Below are positions 30,542 to 38,940 of a stretch of DNA of 40,045 bases, one piece after another. The stretch comes from Rhizobium sp. AC27/96 (GTDB taxonomy: Bacteria; Pseudomonadota; Alphaproteobacteria; Rhizobiales; Rhizobiaceae): assembly GCF_001692325.1 (NCBI RefSeq), contig NZ_LXKN01000034.1, positions 1 through 40,045 of the forward strand, read 5' to 3'. Each line of letters starts with the position of its first letter. The first letter of the stretch is position 1. The notes beneath the pieces were generated by a model. That model was not told the origin of the DNA. It saw only the letters and a list, made by a program, of their open reading frames with translations, and did not search any database. A program made the translations under genes and the position numbers.

Positions 30542-30999
30542 ATAACCAGAAGCCGCTGCCGAGCGGCGATTTCGGAAGAAGGGCCTTTAACAGTCCTTGT
30601 TTCCTCCGCAAAAGAGAGATCTAGCGATCTGCTTGATCGCCGCCGCAATTCTTCACGGGTTCTCCGCGGATGCATACGGCGTCGGATAAAATGCGAAGGC
30701 GAGTTGGTTCGCCTCGATACGCATAACCGATCCCGATATCCGCCCGACGGGATCGCATTAGATTGCGCAATGTGAAAGGCACTTGCCAAGCAAGCCCCGC
30801 ACGGTCGCTCAAGACGGGTGATGATCTGCAACGAAATTGGCTCGTTTAAGCTTTAGGAGAACACAGCGGGAGTTGCGTGTCTCCAAAAAAGCCTTTCCAC
30901 GATTGCCAGGTGCCATCCTTTGCGAAAATGGCATGAGGTAGCGCCTTGCCAATCTGCTAGTCGCCAGGCGCCTTGGCGCATGACGCGATAGCGCCGTCA
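30542..30999. other. 458-bp region without a recognised gene
   Basis: It lies between the sigma gene and the convergent katE. Visible structure: a hairpin GCCGCT/AGCGGC (30552-30567) just after the sigma stop, an AGGCGA/TCGCCT inverted repeat near 30696-30713, and inverted repeats just after the katE stop (30960-30998). A T6 run on the minus strand near 30890 may belong to katE termination. I see no promoter or coding sequence. Confidence 0.4.
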
Positions 31000-33093
31000 T
31001 TAGGCGAGGGTCCGGATTCCGGGCTCGCGATCCCAATAGCGTCTGGCTGCGGCACTCATGAACGAGCCGAGATCTACGACACCGGCGTCGGCCTGGATGC
31101 CTGCCTTGTCAAGAAGCGCCTTTGCCGGAGCGTTGTGTCCGATCGCCTTTAGATGCCCAAATGCATCCGTCACCCATTGGATTGCCGCCGCCTCCTTGGC
31201 GAGTGCGGCTACCCCTTCCTTCGAGAGTATGACGGCGACGGCATCGAAAAGCTGAGATGGCGAACCGAGCAATTGTCCGTCCGCCCTGATGGTATTTCCG
31301 TCAGAGAGCTTCGTTGCTCCCACTTTTGGGGCGACGATGAAAGGCGTGGCGCCGGCTTTGGTCAGAGCGCCAATCAAATCGGAGATGGCCTTGGCGCCAC
31401 TCCCTTCAGCAACCAGAAGGCCGACCATGCGTCCCTGCAGCGTTTCCATCATGTTCTTGTGGATCGAGAGCGCAGGCGAGGGATCGAGATCGATCGGTTT
31501 TCGAGCGGGTGGATTCTTGCTTGACACGGCGATGCCCAACCCGGCTGCTATGCGCTTCGCCAGATCGGCATCGACATTCATCAGGTTGCCTATCATGCGC
31601 GGCGGCACCTGCGAGAGCTGCACTTTCGACAATTCGAATACGAAGGCAGACGCGATGTGCGCCTGTTCGGACGGTGTTTGCGACTTCCAGAACAGGCGGG
31701 CCTGACTGTAGTGGTCAGCGAAGAGTTCGCCACGTGTCCGCAGCTTGTCACCTTGCTCTCGTTTTTCTGCCTGATGGGCAAAGCTCTGGAAGCCGGTGGC
31801 GGGACATTCGCGCGGACCGTCTGGCTCACCGCTTGCCGCAAGGCTGTTGGGTTCGTAGTTGGCGCGACCCTTGAGCACATTCATCTGCATCTGGCCGTCG
31901 CGCTGGAAGTTCATCACCGGACACTTCGGCGCGTTGATCGGCAGTTGATGAAAATTCGCTGTGCCGAGGCGTGATTTCTGTGTGTCGAGATAGCTGAAGA
32001 GACGTCCCTGCAGCAGGGGATCGTTGGTGAAGTCTATGCCCGGTACGATGTTGGCGGGACAGAAGGCGACCTGCTCGGTCTCGGCGAAGAAGTTGTCCGG
32101 ATTTCGATCGAGGACCATCCGCCCGACCATCCTGAGCGGCAGAATTTCCTCGGGAATGAGCTTGGTGGAATCAAGAACATCATAGGGAAGGCTCTCGGCA
32201 AACTTGTCGTCGAAGAGCTGCAGGCCAAGTTCCCATTCCGGGAAATTGCCGGCTGCGATCGCCTCGAAGAGGTCTCGGCGATGATAGTCGTTGTCGGCGG
32301 CCTGCAGTTTCAGGGCTTCGTCCCAGACCAACGACTGCATGCCGAGCTTCGGCCGCCAATGGAATTTAACGAAGGTGGATTTGCCGGCGTCATTGACGAG
32401 ACGGAAGGTGTGGATGCCGAATCCCTGCATCATGCGCAGCGAGCGAGGAATGGCGCGATCCGACATTGCCCACATGAGCATATGGGTTGCTTCAGGCATC
32501 AGGGACGCCCAGTCCCAGAAGGTATCGTGGGCGCTTCCGGCCTGCGGATAGGCTCGGTCGGCTTCCATCTTGACTGCGTGAATGAGGTCCGGAAACTTGA
32601 TTGCGTCCTGAATGAAGAAGACCGGGATGTTGTTGCCGACGAGGTCCCAATTGCCTTGCTTGGTATAGAGCTTGACAGCGAAACCACGCACGTCGCGGGG
32701 CGTGTCCACCGACCCTGCGCCGCCCGCCACCGTTGAGAAGCGAACAAAGACCGGCGTCTTCTCGCCCTTGCGCTGAAACAGATCGGCACTGGTGATGTCG
32801 GAAAGCGACTCGTACAGCTCGAAGAAGCCGTGTGCGGCAGACCCTCTCGCATGAACGATTCGCTCGGGAATTCGTTCGTGGTCGAAATGGAAGATTTTCT
32901 CGCGCAGGACGAAATCCTCCAGCAGCGTCGGCCCGCGCCCGCCCGATTTCAGGCTGTTCTGATTATCCGAGACCCGAATCCCTTGGTTGGTTGTCAGATG
33001 ATCGGCCCCTTTGTGGGGACCGTTCACGGGAACATGTTGATGGGTTTCGCCACCTTTGCCACGTGCAGTCTCGAACTTCTCGTCGGTCGCCAT
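31000..33093 (-). CDS. katE: large-subunit (HPII-type) catalase KatE
   Basis: A 697-residue monofunctional haem catalase, the size of the large-subunit clade with a C-terminal flavodoxin/GATase-like domain. Active site: V-H-A-R-G-S-A-A-H-G (His81), distal Asn in G-N-N-I-P-V-F-F-I-Q-D-A, proximal haem ligand Tyr in R-L-F-S-Y-L-D-T-Q-K-S-R-L-G. The C-terminal domain (from about residue 540) is complete. The ATG at 33093 is preferred over that at 33105, because GGAGAG is then the ribosome binding site. It converts hydrogen peroxide to water and oxygen. An EcfG-type promoter precedes it, as expected of a general-stress catalase. It lies downstream of the DUF4142-SDR-PPC operon, same strand. Confidence 0.95.
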   Translation of the reverse strand: MATDEKFETARGKGGETHQHVPVNGPHKGADHLTTNQGIRVSDNQNSLKSGGRGPTLLEDFVLREKIFHFDHERIPERIVHARGSAAHGFFELYESLSDITSADLFQRKGEKTPVFVRFSTVAGGAGSVDTPRDVRGFAVKLYTKQGNWDLVGNNIPVFFIQDAIKFPDLIHAVKMEADRAYPQAGSAHDTFWDWASLMPEATHMLMWAMSDRAIPRSLRMMQGFGIHTFRLVNDAGKSTFVKFHWRPKLGMQSLVWDEALKLQAADNDYHRRDLFEAIAAGNFPEWELGLQLFDDKFAESLPYDVLDSTKLIPEEILPLRMVGRMVLDRNPDNFFAETEQVAFCPANIVPGIDFTNDPLLQGRLFSYLDTQKSRLGTANFHQLPINAPKCPVMNFQRDGQMQMNVLKGRANYEPNSLAASGEPDGPRECPATGFQSFAHQAEKREQGDKLRTRGELFADHYSQARLFWKSQTPSEQAHIASAFVFELSKVQLSQVPPRMIGNLMNVDADLAKRIAAGLGIAVSSKNPPARKPIDLDPSPALSIHKNMMETLQGRMVGLLVAEGSGAKAISDLIGALTKAGATPFIVAPKVGATKLSDGNTIRADGQLLGSPSQLFDAVAVILSKEGVAALAKEAAAIQWVTDAFGHLKAIGHNAPAKALLDKAGIQADAGVVDLGSFMSAAARRYWDREPGIRTLA

Positions 33094-33124
33094 GATGCTC
33101 TCCATTTGCCGGAATCACGGACCG

Positions 33125-33149
33125 AACCTTTTTCGGTCGACTTTGTTCC
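33125..33149 (-). promoter_or_regulatory. EcfG-type promoter of katE
   Basis: Minus strand GGAAC (33149-33145), 16-base spacer, GGTT (33128-33125), 32 bases before the ATG at 33093. It sits between the PPC gene stop and katE, so katE has its own promoter. Confidence 0.7.
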
Positions 33150-33183
33150 AGACGGAAAAAGGCTCATGCCCGCGCAATGGGAT

Positions 33184-33621
33184 TCAGATCTCGATCAGGG
33201 CAATGCCGAGATGCTTTTGATGGCGGCGACGAAGATGGACCGGGGCTTCGACAATGGTTGCCTCCAAAGTCGGATGAACGATCCCGTCGAGAAAATGACC
33301 TCCACGGGTTGAGCCGTCCTTCAAACCAAGAACTGCATGGAGATGCAGGCTCGCATTGCCGTCATCGCCCATCGCGACATCGCCGAGCAGGCTCAATACC
33401 TCGCATTGCTCGGTAACCGGAATCTTGCGGTAACTGCGATCCGCAAAATCGAACCACCCGACGGTGGCACTTTCGAAAGCGCCGATGGCGGTGATCGAGG
33501 CCGCGGTCAATCCTTGTTCTCCAGCGAATGCGGTGAGTGTGGAGAAGGCTTCTTCCTTGGCATCGAGCACGACGACAAAAGTCTTCTGCCCATTTACCTC
33601 GTTGATTTTCTTGAAATTCAT
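33184..33621 (-). CDS. PPC/DUF296-domain protein
   Basis: A 145-residue protein that is one PPC (plant and prokaryote conserved, DUF296) domain: strand T-F-V-V-V-L-D-A-K-E-E-A-F, A-S-I-T-A-I-G-A-F, and the His cluster L-H-L-H-A-V-L-G with G-G-H-F-L-D-G, which can bind metal. Bacterial single-domain members form trimers of unknown function; fused to AT-hooks in plants they bind DNA. AAGGAAT precedes the ATG. It starts 24 bases after the SDR stop, so it is third in the DUF4142-SDR-PPC operon. Confidence 0.87.
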   Translation of the reverse strand: MNFKKINEVNGQKTFVVVLDAKEEAFSTLTAFAGEQGLTAASITAIGAFESATVGWFDFADRSYRKIPVTEQCEVLSLLGDVAMGDDGNASLHLHAVLGLKDGSTRGGHFLDGIVHPTLEATIVEAPVHLRRRHQKHLGIALIEI

Positions 33622-33645
33622 AAGAAATTCCTTGCATCATAGGCG

Positions 33646-34503
33646 TCAAAGAATTGGTTTGCCGCCGGTGACCGCAATTGTGGCGCCGGAGACATAACTG
33701 GATAGAGGATCGGCCAGCATCACATAGGCGGTGGCCAGTTCCGCTGGTTGTCCCGGCCGTTTCATCGGCACCTGCTTTCCAAAGTTTTTTACCGCTTCCT
33801 CCGGCATCGTCGATGGAATGAGCGGCGTCCAGATTGGCCCTGGGGCTACGGCGTTGGCGCGGATCCCTTTTTCCGCAAGAAGCTGAGCAAGACCTGCGGT
33901 GAAATTCTGGATCGCTCCCTTCGTTGTCGCATAAGCGAGTAGGGTCGGGTTCGGAGTATCGGAATTGATCGAGGCAGTATTGATGATGGCGCTACCGGGC
34001 TTCATGTGGGGAACGGCGGCCTTGGTCAGATAGAACATGGCGTGGATGTTGACCTTGAATGTCAGCTCCCACTCCTCGTCGCTGATATCTTCGATGCTCT
34101 TGAAACTTGCCTGGTGTGCGGCATTGTTGACGAGAATATCGACGCCACCGAATTCCTGAACGGCTTTATCGATGAGGTTGCGGCAATGGGCTGGATCCTG
34201 GATATCGCCGCTGACAAGGATCGCCTTGCGGGCCGCCGCCTCCACTAGATGCCTTGTCTCGTCGGCATCCTCGTGTTCATCGAGGTAGGCAATCAGGATA
34301 TCGGCGCCTTCCCGAGCAAAGGCGATGGCCACGGCACGTCCGATACCGCTATCGCCGCCGGTTATAATGGCCCGCTTGCCCTTCAGACGGCCTGAGCCGC
34401 GATAGCTCTGCTCCCCGTGGTCGGGCCGCGGGTCCATCTGGGAGGTCAATCCCGGCATCGGCTGTGGTTGCGACGGGAAGGGTGGAGAAGGATAATCTGC
34501 CAT
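33646..34503 (-). CDS. short-chain dehydrogenase/reductase (YghA-like)
   Basis: A 285-residue SDR with a proline-rich N-terminal extension of about 40 residues, as in the YghA/YdaD group. Cofactor loop T-G-G-D-S-G-I-G (about 48-55), N-N-A-A motif, N-T-A-S catalytic Ser, and active-site Y-A-T-T-K. C-terminal V-S-G-A-T-I-A-V-T-G-G is standard. It likely reduces aldehydes or ketones with NAD(P)H; in E. coli and Bacillus such proteins are stress-linked. GAGGAAAG precedes the ATG. It lies 13 bases downstream of the DUF4142 gene. Confidence 0.92.
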   Translation of the reverse strand: MADYPSPPFPSQPQPMPGLTSQMDPRPDHGEQSYRGSGRLKGKRAIITGGDSGIGRAVAIAFAREGADILIAYLDEHEDADETRHLVEAAARKAILVSGDIQDPAHCRNLIDKAVQEFGGVDILVNNAAHQASFKSIEDISDEEWELTFKVNIHAMFYLTKAAVPHMKPGSAIINTASINSDTPNPTLLAYATTKGAIQNFTAGLAQLLAEKGIRANAVAPGPIWTPLIPSTMPEEAVKNFGKQVPMKRPGQPAELATAYVMLADPLSSYVSGATIAVTGGKPIL

Positions 34504-34516
34504 GGTTCTTTCCTCG

Positions 34517-35050
34517 TCAATTTTGCTTATTGAGGTCTTCCGCCATCTGCAGGTGGTGTTGGAGGGCAGGGCCTGTGCTTGCGGCCCACGCCTTCAGGTC
34601 GGTATTGTCACCGCCATCGCCATAACGCTTGAAGAGATCGACGGCGTCTTTGTGGGCTTTTTCCTGATCAGCTTGGTAGCGTTTGTCGAAGGCCGCTCCA
34701 TGCTGGCCCCTCAGGGTCTTGAGCATGCCCTGCTGGCTCGACGTCATGGCGGTGGGAAGTCTAGCCTTCACCTTGCCGCTTGAGACCAATCCCTTGAGTT
34801 CGCTGGTGGTCTTCTGATGGTCGGTCACCATCTGCTGCGCGAACGTCTTCGTAGCGGCGTTACCGCGTTCGAGCGCCAGCTTGCTGGAGGCGATTTCGAA
34901 CATATCGCTAGTCGCGGCCTCCTGCACGAAGTCTGTGGTTTTCGGTGCGGCACCCATCATGGAATTAACGCCGGTCTTTTCTGCAGCGGATTGCGCGAAG
35001 GCGGGGGCGGTGATCAAGGCGGCGAAGGCGAAAAGGGTCAAAGGTTTCAT
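34517..35050 (-). CDS. DUF4142 family periplasmic protein
   Basis: A 177-residue protein from the ATG at 35050 (GGAGC upstream; the frame is open to 35083 but would run into the promoter). Signal peptide K-P-L-T-L-F-A-F-A-A-L-I-T-A-P-A-F-A, cleaved before QS. The mature part is the ferritin-like helical DUF4142 domain: F-V-Q-E-A-A-T-S-D-M-F-E-I, L-A-L-E-R-G-N-A-A-T-K-T-F-A-Q-Q-M-V-T-D-H, later H-H-L-Q-M-A-E-D. Found in envelope-stress contexts; activity unknown. First gene of the DUF4142-SDR-PPC operon. Confidence 0.9.
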   Translation of the reverse strand: MKPLTLFAFAALITAPAFAQSAAEKTGVNSMMGAAPKTTDFVQEAATSDMFEIASSKLALERGNAATKTFAQQMVTDHQKTTSELKGLVSSGKVKARLPTAMTSSQQGMLKTLRGQHGAAFDKRYQADQEKAHKDAVDLFKRYGDGGDNTDLKAWAASTGPALQHHLQMAEDLNKQN

Positions 35051-35078
35051 CGGAAGCTCCTGGGTTGGCTGCTCTCCG

Positions 35079-35103
35079 AACAACCGAACACCCCAAGAGT
35101 TCC
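35079..35103 (-). promoter_or_regulatory. EcfG-type promoter of the DUF4142-SDR-PPC operon
   Basis: Minus strand GGAAC (35103-35099), 16-base spacer, TGTT (35082-35079), 29 bases before the ATG at 35050. Confidence 0.7.
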
Positions 35104-35211
35104 CACGCCCTCAATTCTATTCGTCTGTGCGGCCATTGGATTTGTTTTCGCGCCGCCTCTAGCCGCTAGTAGCGATACCCGCCGCCGCGCCCGCTACTTC
35201 CGATTTCATAG

Positions 35212-35589
35212 TCATTTGGGCTTATCCTCCTCATATTGCTCCGCACCGTCGATGGGGAGGAGCCAAGACTCGCGCCGCTTTATCCAAAGTTCGTAGGTCG
35301 GGATGAGGGACGTCGGCGCCTCGGTCAGAATCCCAAGCTTGATCTCAGCTTCGATTTCGTTTGCCGAGAATAGTCTCGATCCACACCTGGGGCAGAATTG
35401 GCGTCCGGAAAACTCGGTCGTTTCGCCTTTATGTTCGAACTGGTCGCTAGGCCAGACCGCAAAGGACGTGAAGGCTGACCCGCTTTCCCGCCTGCAATCG
35501 GTGCAATGGCAAATGCCGATCCGCTTGGGTTGGCCTCGAACCGCAATTCGCACCTGTCCACATCGGCATGACCCCGTCAACGTGCTCAT
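35212..35589 (-). CDS. GFA-family zinc protein
   Basis: A 125-residue GFA (glutathione-dependent formaldehyde-activating enzyme/CENP-V) domain: zinc ligands in S-C-R-C-G, C-H-C-T-D-C-R and C-P-R-C-G, with W-x-x-x-x-F and A-V-W-P-S-D-Q motifs. Members handle glutathione adducts or have unknown roles. The family name does not prove formaldehyde metabolism. The start overlaps the stop of the DUF2188 gene by four bases (ATGA), showing translational coupling. Last gene of the DUF1328-DUF2188-GFA operon. Confidence 0.9.
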   Translation of the reverse strand: MSTLTGSCRCGQVRIAVRGQPKRIGICHCTDCRRESGSAFTSFAVWPSDQFEHKGETTEFSGRQFCPRCGSRLFSANEIEAEIKLGILTEAPTSLIPTYELWIKRRESWLLPIDGAEQYEEDKPK

Positions 35590-35843
35590 CGTGCGCGTCC
35601 GTTTTCGTCATCAATGACATCTGTATCGGGACGGTCCCCGCCTGCGACATGTTCCGTACGCCAGCCACCATCGGGAAGCTGATAGGCAATCTCGGCATCG
35701 CGGCCTTCAAGATGTTGGCGTTCGGCTGCCGACTTAGCCGCGGCAAGCGCGGTATCATGATCCGGAAAGGTCTCAGACCACACGTCTCCAACGCGGTAGC
35801 CGTACCCGCCGTCGTGTCTTCCAACATGATAAACTACAGCCAT
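35586..35843 (-). CDS. DUF2188 family protein
   Basis: An 85-residue cytosolic protein. V-V-Y-H-V-G-R-H-D-G-G-Y-G-Y-R-V-G-D-V-W-S-E-T-F and D-T-A-L-A-A-A-K-S-A-A-E fit DUF2188, a short alpha/beta domain of unknown function. A charged tail follows. AGGAGA precedes the ATG. Middle gene of the DUF1328-DUF2188-GFA operon, with a gap of 32 bases upstream. Confidence 0.85.
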   Translation of the reverse strand: MAVVYHVGRHDGGYGYRVGDVWSETFPDHDTALAAAKSAAERQHLEGRDAEIAYQLPDGGWRTEHVAGGDRPDTDVIDDENGRAR

Positions 35844-35875
35844 GCGGCTCTCCTGAACTTAGCGCACACAGACGT

Positions 35876-36037
35876 TCACCGTCTTGCCAGACGCATAACG
35901 AGCGATACGACGAACAGTATGAGGAAAATGAAGAACAGGATTTGAGCTATCGAGGCTGACGCGCCTGCAATGCCACCGAACCCAAGCGCACCGGCTATCA
36001 GAGCTACGACCAGAAATACCAGCGCATAATAGAGCAT
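35876..36037 (-). CDS. DUF1328 family small membrane protein
   Basis: A 53-residue protein with two membrane helices: M-L-Y-Y-A-L-V-F-L-V-V-A-L-I-A-G-A-L-G-F-G-G, then the conserved G-I-A-G-A-S-A-S-I-A-Q turn, then I-L-F-F-I-F-L-I-L-F-V-V-S-L. It ends in a basic tail. This is the DUF1328/YtjA pattern. GGAGG at ideal spacing before the ATG. First gene of a unit with DUF2188 and GFA. Very common in rhizobial genomes and often stress-linked; function unknown. Confidence 0.88.
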   Translation of the reverse strand: MLYYALVFLVVALIAGALGFGGIAGASASIAQILFFIFLILFVVSLVMRLARR

Positions 36038-36067
36038 CTAAGCCTCCATTGTTTGTTTCAATGGAAG

Positions 36068-36092
36068 AACGACCCAGATCATGCTTGGTTCC
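36068..36092 (-). promoter_or_regulatory. EcfG-type promoter of the DUF1328-DUF2188-GFA operon
   Basis: Minus strand GGAAC (36092-36088), 16-base spacer, CGTT (36071-36068), a perfect match, 31 bases before the ATG at 36037. Confidence 0.85.
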
Positions 36093-36238
36093 TCGCCACG
36101 CACAAGTCATCCATTAACTCTTTGGAATCGTGGACGCATCCAAGGACGAAGATTCATTCGGACTGAAGCAGCCAATGTTCGCGCTGACGGGTGATCCCGT
36201 AGAGCGGATTGCCCGCTCCACAATTGGCCATGATGCGC

Positions 36239-36264
36239 GGAACAAAGCGAACAAAAACCGAGTT
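36239..36264 (+). promoter_or_regulatory. EcfG-type promoter of the second DUF2934 gene
   Basis: GGAAC (36239-36243), 17-base spacer, AGTT (36261-36264), 73 bases before the ATG at 36337. Confidence 0.6.
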
Positions 36265-36336
36265 TCTGTCAGGTCGGGAAGAGTGGGAGTGAAACCGCAT
36301 ACCTAAGTAAAATACCCGATTGGGTGAGGAAGGATG

Positions 36337-36576
36337 ATGGCGATCGACAAACACGAGCAGATCCGCCGGCGCGCTTACGAAATCTGGGAGGATGAAGGCC
36401 GCCCGGACGGCGCGGCAATGCGGCATTGGCTGCAAGCCTCCGATGAACTGGAGGAGGACAACGAGCACGAGACATTGCAGGACTTGATTGATGAAGACGA
36501 CCGCGATGATGAGGCCATGCTCCATGCCGCTGGCGAAAGCGGAGATTTTGGCCGGCCGCCACCCCGCTCGGTCTGA
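36337..36576 (+). CDS. DUF2934 family small protein
   Basis: A 79-residue acidic protein with the DUF2934 core I-R-R-R-A-Y-E-I-W-E-D-E-G-R-P-D-G and M-R-H-W-L. A very acidic stretch (DLIDEDDRDDEAM) follows. The ATG at 36337 is preferred to 36334 for spacing from GAGGA. Paralogue of 12526-12735. Function unknown. The 224 bases after it (36577-36800) contain no clear gene before the oxidoreductase. Confidence 0.85.
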   Translation: MAIDKHEQIRRRAYEIWEDEGRPDGAAMRHWLQASDELEEDNEHETLQDLIDEDDRDDEAMLHAAGESGDFGRPPPRSV

Positions 36577-36800
36577 AAATCCGGTCGCCGGCGCCATCGC
36601 GAACGCGACCGTCGCGAATTTGGCAAAGTCGAGGTCAAAAACCTCGGGCGAAAGGATGTTTTTCCCTTCGATGTGCCGCAGGTCGCCGATGCGGTTTTAC
36701 GCCTTTGAAACAAGCGCCTTTCCGCGCCGTGGGGAAGCGCCGCAGCTTGCGCCACACGAGCAGGAAATGGATATCGGCTTTCGAACAACAGGTCATTTCT

Positions 36801-38030
36801 TTGGATAATTCTGCGCCACTGACGCAACAACATGCCCTGCGCCGTGAGCAGCCATTATGGGCTGCTATCCGGGGTGGATCCGTCAGGACGAGCCGGACGA
36901 TCATTCGTAAATCGTACGATGTGATCATCGTGGGGGCGGGCATAAGTGGAGCCCTCATGGCTCATTCTCTCGTTGGGAAGGATTTGCGCATCCTTATCGT
37001 GGATCGGCGGGCACCTGTGAAAGGGAGCAGCCTCGCAAGTACCGCAATGATCCAGCACGAGATCGATGTTCCGCTGCATGCACTCCAGAAATCGATTGGG
37101 ATCAGAAAAGCGCAACGCGTATGGCAGCGTTCAGCCGGCGCGGTGGAACAGCTCGCCCAGATCGTACGTGATCTCGATGTCAAATGCTCGTTCCAGAGAA
37201 AGAGAAGCCTGTTTCTGGCCGGCGAGGAATACGGCGCGCGTGCGCTGAAAGCGGAGTGCGAGGCGAGAAATGAAGCCGGCATTTGCGCTGAATTTCTAAG
37301 CGTTGCATCGCTTCGAGAACGGTTCCAGATATCGCGCACCGCGGCGATCGATAGCGCGATTTCTGCCTCCGCGAACCCGGCGCAACTAACGGCAGGAATT
37401 CTCCGGAATGCTTTGATACACGGCACTGAGATCGTCTCGGGCGTGGAAATCAAGGATATACGGACATTTGACGAGGGAGTCGTACTCTCGACCTCGGAAG
37501 GAGCTCTGCTGTCGGCACGACATGTCGTGTTCTGCACAGGCTATGAATTCCTGGAGGCGCTTGCCAACAAGAGCCAGAAGGTGATTTCCACCTGGGCGCT
37601 TGCCAGCCGCCCCAAGCTTAAACGGCCTGAATGGCTGGATCGGTATCTCGTCTGGGAAGGATCCGACCCGTATCTCTATTTTCGGTCAACACGCGACGGC
37701 AGGATCGTACTTGGCGGTGAGGATGAAGCTGTTGAGGGCGCCTATAAGAACGAGGCGAAGCGCGAGCGAAAGACGAAGATGCTTGTCGAGAAGCTCGCAG
37801 ACCTCACAGGCATCGCGATCGGCAAGCCGGAATTCGAATGGTCGGCAGCCTTTGCCGTAACGCCCGACGGCCTGCCTATGATTGGCAGCGTCCCTAATAT
37901 GAGGAACGTGTTCGTGACAATGGGTTTCGGGGGAAACGGGATCACGTTCAGCCAAATTGCAGCCGAACTGATCTCAGGTGAGATCCTTGGACATCATGAT
38001 GCGGATTGGGATCTATTTCCCATTTCTTGA
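36801..38030 (+). CDS. FAD-dependent oxidoreductase (DAO/DadA-type)
   Basis: A glycine-oxidase-like flavoprotein of about 409 residues. The FAD-binding motif V-I-I-V-G-A-G-I-S-G-A-L lies near residue 42, followed by I-L-I-V-D-R-R. A G-S-S-L-A-S-T-A-M-I-Q-H-E-I-D stretch and a C-terminal D-G-L-P-M-I-G-S-V-P, M-G-F-G-G-N-G-I motif complete the DAO fold. It probably oxidises an amino acid or amine; substrate unknown. No ATG is available; I take TTG at 36801 with AGG upstream, while another TTG at 36705 would add 32 residues without a ribosome binding site. Start is uncertain. No EcfG motif was found upstream. Confidence 0.82.
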   Translation: MDNSAPLTQQHALRREQPLWAAIRGGSVRTSRTIIRKSYDVIIVGAGISGALMAHSLVGKDLRILIVDRRAPVKGSSLASTAMIQHEIDVPLHALQKSIGIRKAQRVWQRSAGAVEQLAQIVRDLDVKCSFQRKRSLFLAGEEYGARALKAECEARNEAGICAEFLSVASLRERFQISRTAAIDSAISASANPAQLTAGILRNALIHGTEIVSGVEIKDIRTFDEGVVLSTSEGALLSARHVVFCTGYEFLEALANKSQKVISTWALASRPKLKRPEWLDRYLVWEGSDPYLYFRSTRDGRIVLGGEDEAVEGAYKNEAKRERKTKMLVEKLADLTGIAIGKPEFEWSAAFAVTPDGLPMIGSVPNMRNVFVTMGFGGNGITFSQIAAELISGEILGHHDADWDLFPIS

Positions 38031-38076
38031 TGGTCTCGTAGCCGGTGGTTGCTGGCATGCATTCCTGCGGATTATG

Positions 38077-38101
38077 GGAACCAACTGTTGTAGCGGACGT
38101 T
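38077..38101 (+). promoter_or_regulatory. EcfG-type promoter of the DUF2171 gene
   Basis: GGAAC (38077-38081), 16-base spacer, CGTT (38098-38101), a perfect match, 29 bases before the ATG at 38131. Confidence 0.85.
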
Positions 38102-38130
38102 CGAATAGAGCCAACTAAGAGGAGGCTACT

Positions 38131-38364
38131 ATGATTTCCGCAGACAAAATTGCTGAACATATGGAAGTGATCGCCGCAGACGGCATCCATGTCGGAACGG
38201 TTGACCATATGGACGGCGAGAGCCGTATCAAGCTCACCAAGAGCGATTCCGATGACCAGCGCCATCATCTGATTCCGATCGACTGGGTCGACCATGTCGA
38301 CGCTCATGTCCATCTGACGAAGAATTCGGACGATGTTCGAAGCCAATGGTCTTCCATCAACTGA
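38131..38364 (+). CDS. DUF2171 family protein
   Basis: A 77-residue protein with the DUF2171 pattern: I-A-E-H-M-E-V-I-A-A-D-G-I-H-V-G-T-V-D-H-M, I-K-L-T-K-S-D, H-H-L-I-P-I-D-W-V, and a closing W after V-H-L. This is a PRC-barrel-like beta fold. AGAGGAGG before the ATG. Single-gene unit between a perfect EcfG-type promoter and a strong terminator. Function unknown. Confidence 0.9.
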   Translation: MISADKIAEHMEVIAADGIHVGTVDHMDGESRIKLTKSDSDDQRHHLIPIDWVDHVDAHVHLTKNSDDVRSQWSSIN

Positions 38365-38375
38365 CGCATATCGAA

Positions 38376-38403
38376 GGGGCCGCTGTCGAGCGGCCCCATT
38401 CTT
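38376..38403 (+). terminator. rho-independent terminator after DUF2171
   Basis: Arms GGGGCCGCT (38376-38384) and AGCGGCCCC (38389-38397) are perfect complements around a GTCG tetraloop, followed by a modest ATTCTT. Confidence 0.85.
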
Positions 38404-38489
38404 CAGCTTGATCTCGTAGTACTTGGCCCCCGTGACCACGCGCCGCTACGGCAGGCACCTCCATCATCCATCAACACTTCCCCATGTGG

Positions 38490-38714
38490 CTAGGGCTTTG
38501 CAGACGGATCCGGAGTGTTTTTCACCCGGTCGGCTTCATCGGTATCTGTACGTCCCGATGGAATGCCGGGAGAGGTCGCTGACACGGGATCGGATGCCGG
38601 AAAGGTGTCTTCCAGACCTTTGTCCAGATGGCCCTTGGCAGCCTTTTTGCGCTGTTCCGCTTTTTCCTGTTTCATGGATTCGGCGGCTGGCGACTTGGGT
38701 GAGTGATTGGGCAT
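38490..38714 (-). CDS. small hypothetical protein (74 aa), rhizobial type
   Basis: Basic N-terminal half (KQEKAEQRKKAAKG), then the motif L-E-D-T-F-P-A-S-D-P-V-S-A-T-S-P-G-I-P, which I recognise as common in small rhizobial proteins, and a charged tail. Function unknown. GGAGGA is well placed before the ATG. A weak EcfG-like motif lies upstream. Confidence 0.75.
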   Translation of the reverse strand: MPNHSPKSPAAESMKQEKAEQRKKAAKGHLDKGLEDTFPASDPVSATSPGIPSGRTDTDEADRVKNTPDPSAKP

Positions 38715-38740
38715 TCGTGTTTTCCTCCGGTGCCCAGACT

Positions 38741-38765
38741 AATCCTCACGGTCGTCGGAAGTTCC
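38741..38765 (-). promoter_or_regulatory. weak EcfG-like promoter (GGAAC-N16-GATT)
   Basis: Minus strand GGAAC (38765-38761) with TT at 18 bases, but GATT in place of NGTT. It is 27 bases before the ATG at 38714. Same -10 variant as at 13099. Confidence 0.35.
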
Positions 38766-38940
38766 GCGGCTGGACGACTTATCGTTGAGAGCGGCGCAGC
38801 CCAGAGTTTGGAGATCACCCGGAATTACCGGTTCGCAGAGATTCAATTCGCGCCCGGAAATCTCGACCATTTCTCATGGGACAGCGCACCTTGAGCTCAC
38901 ACCTTATTGCTCGACAAACCTGAAACCGTCTCGAGCCGGC

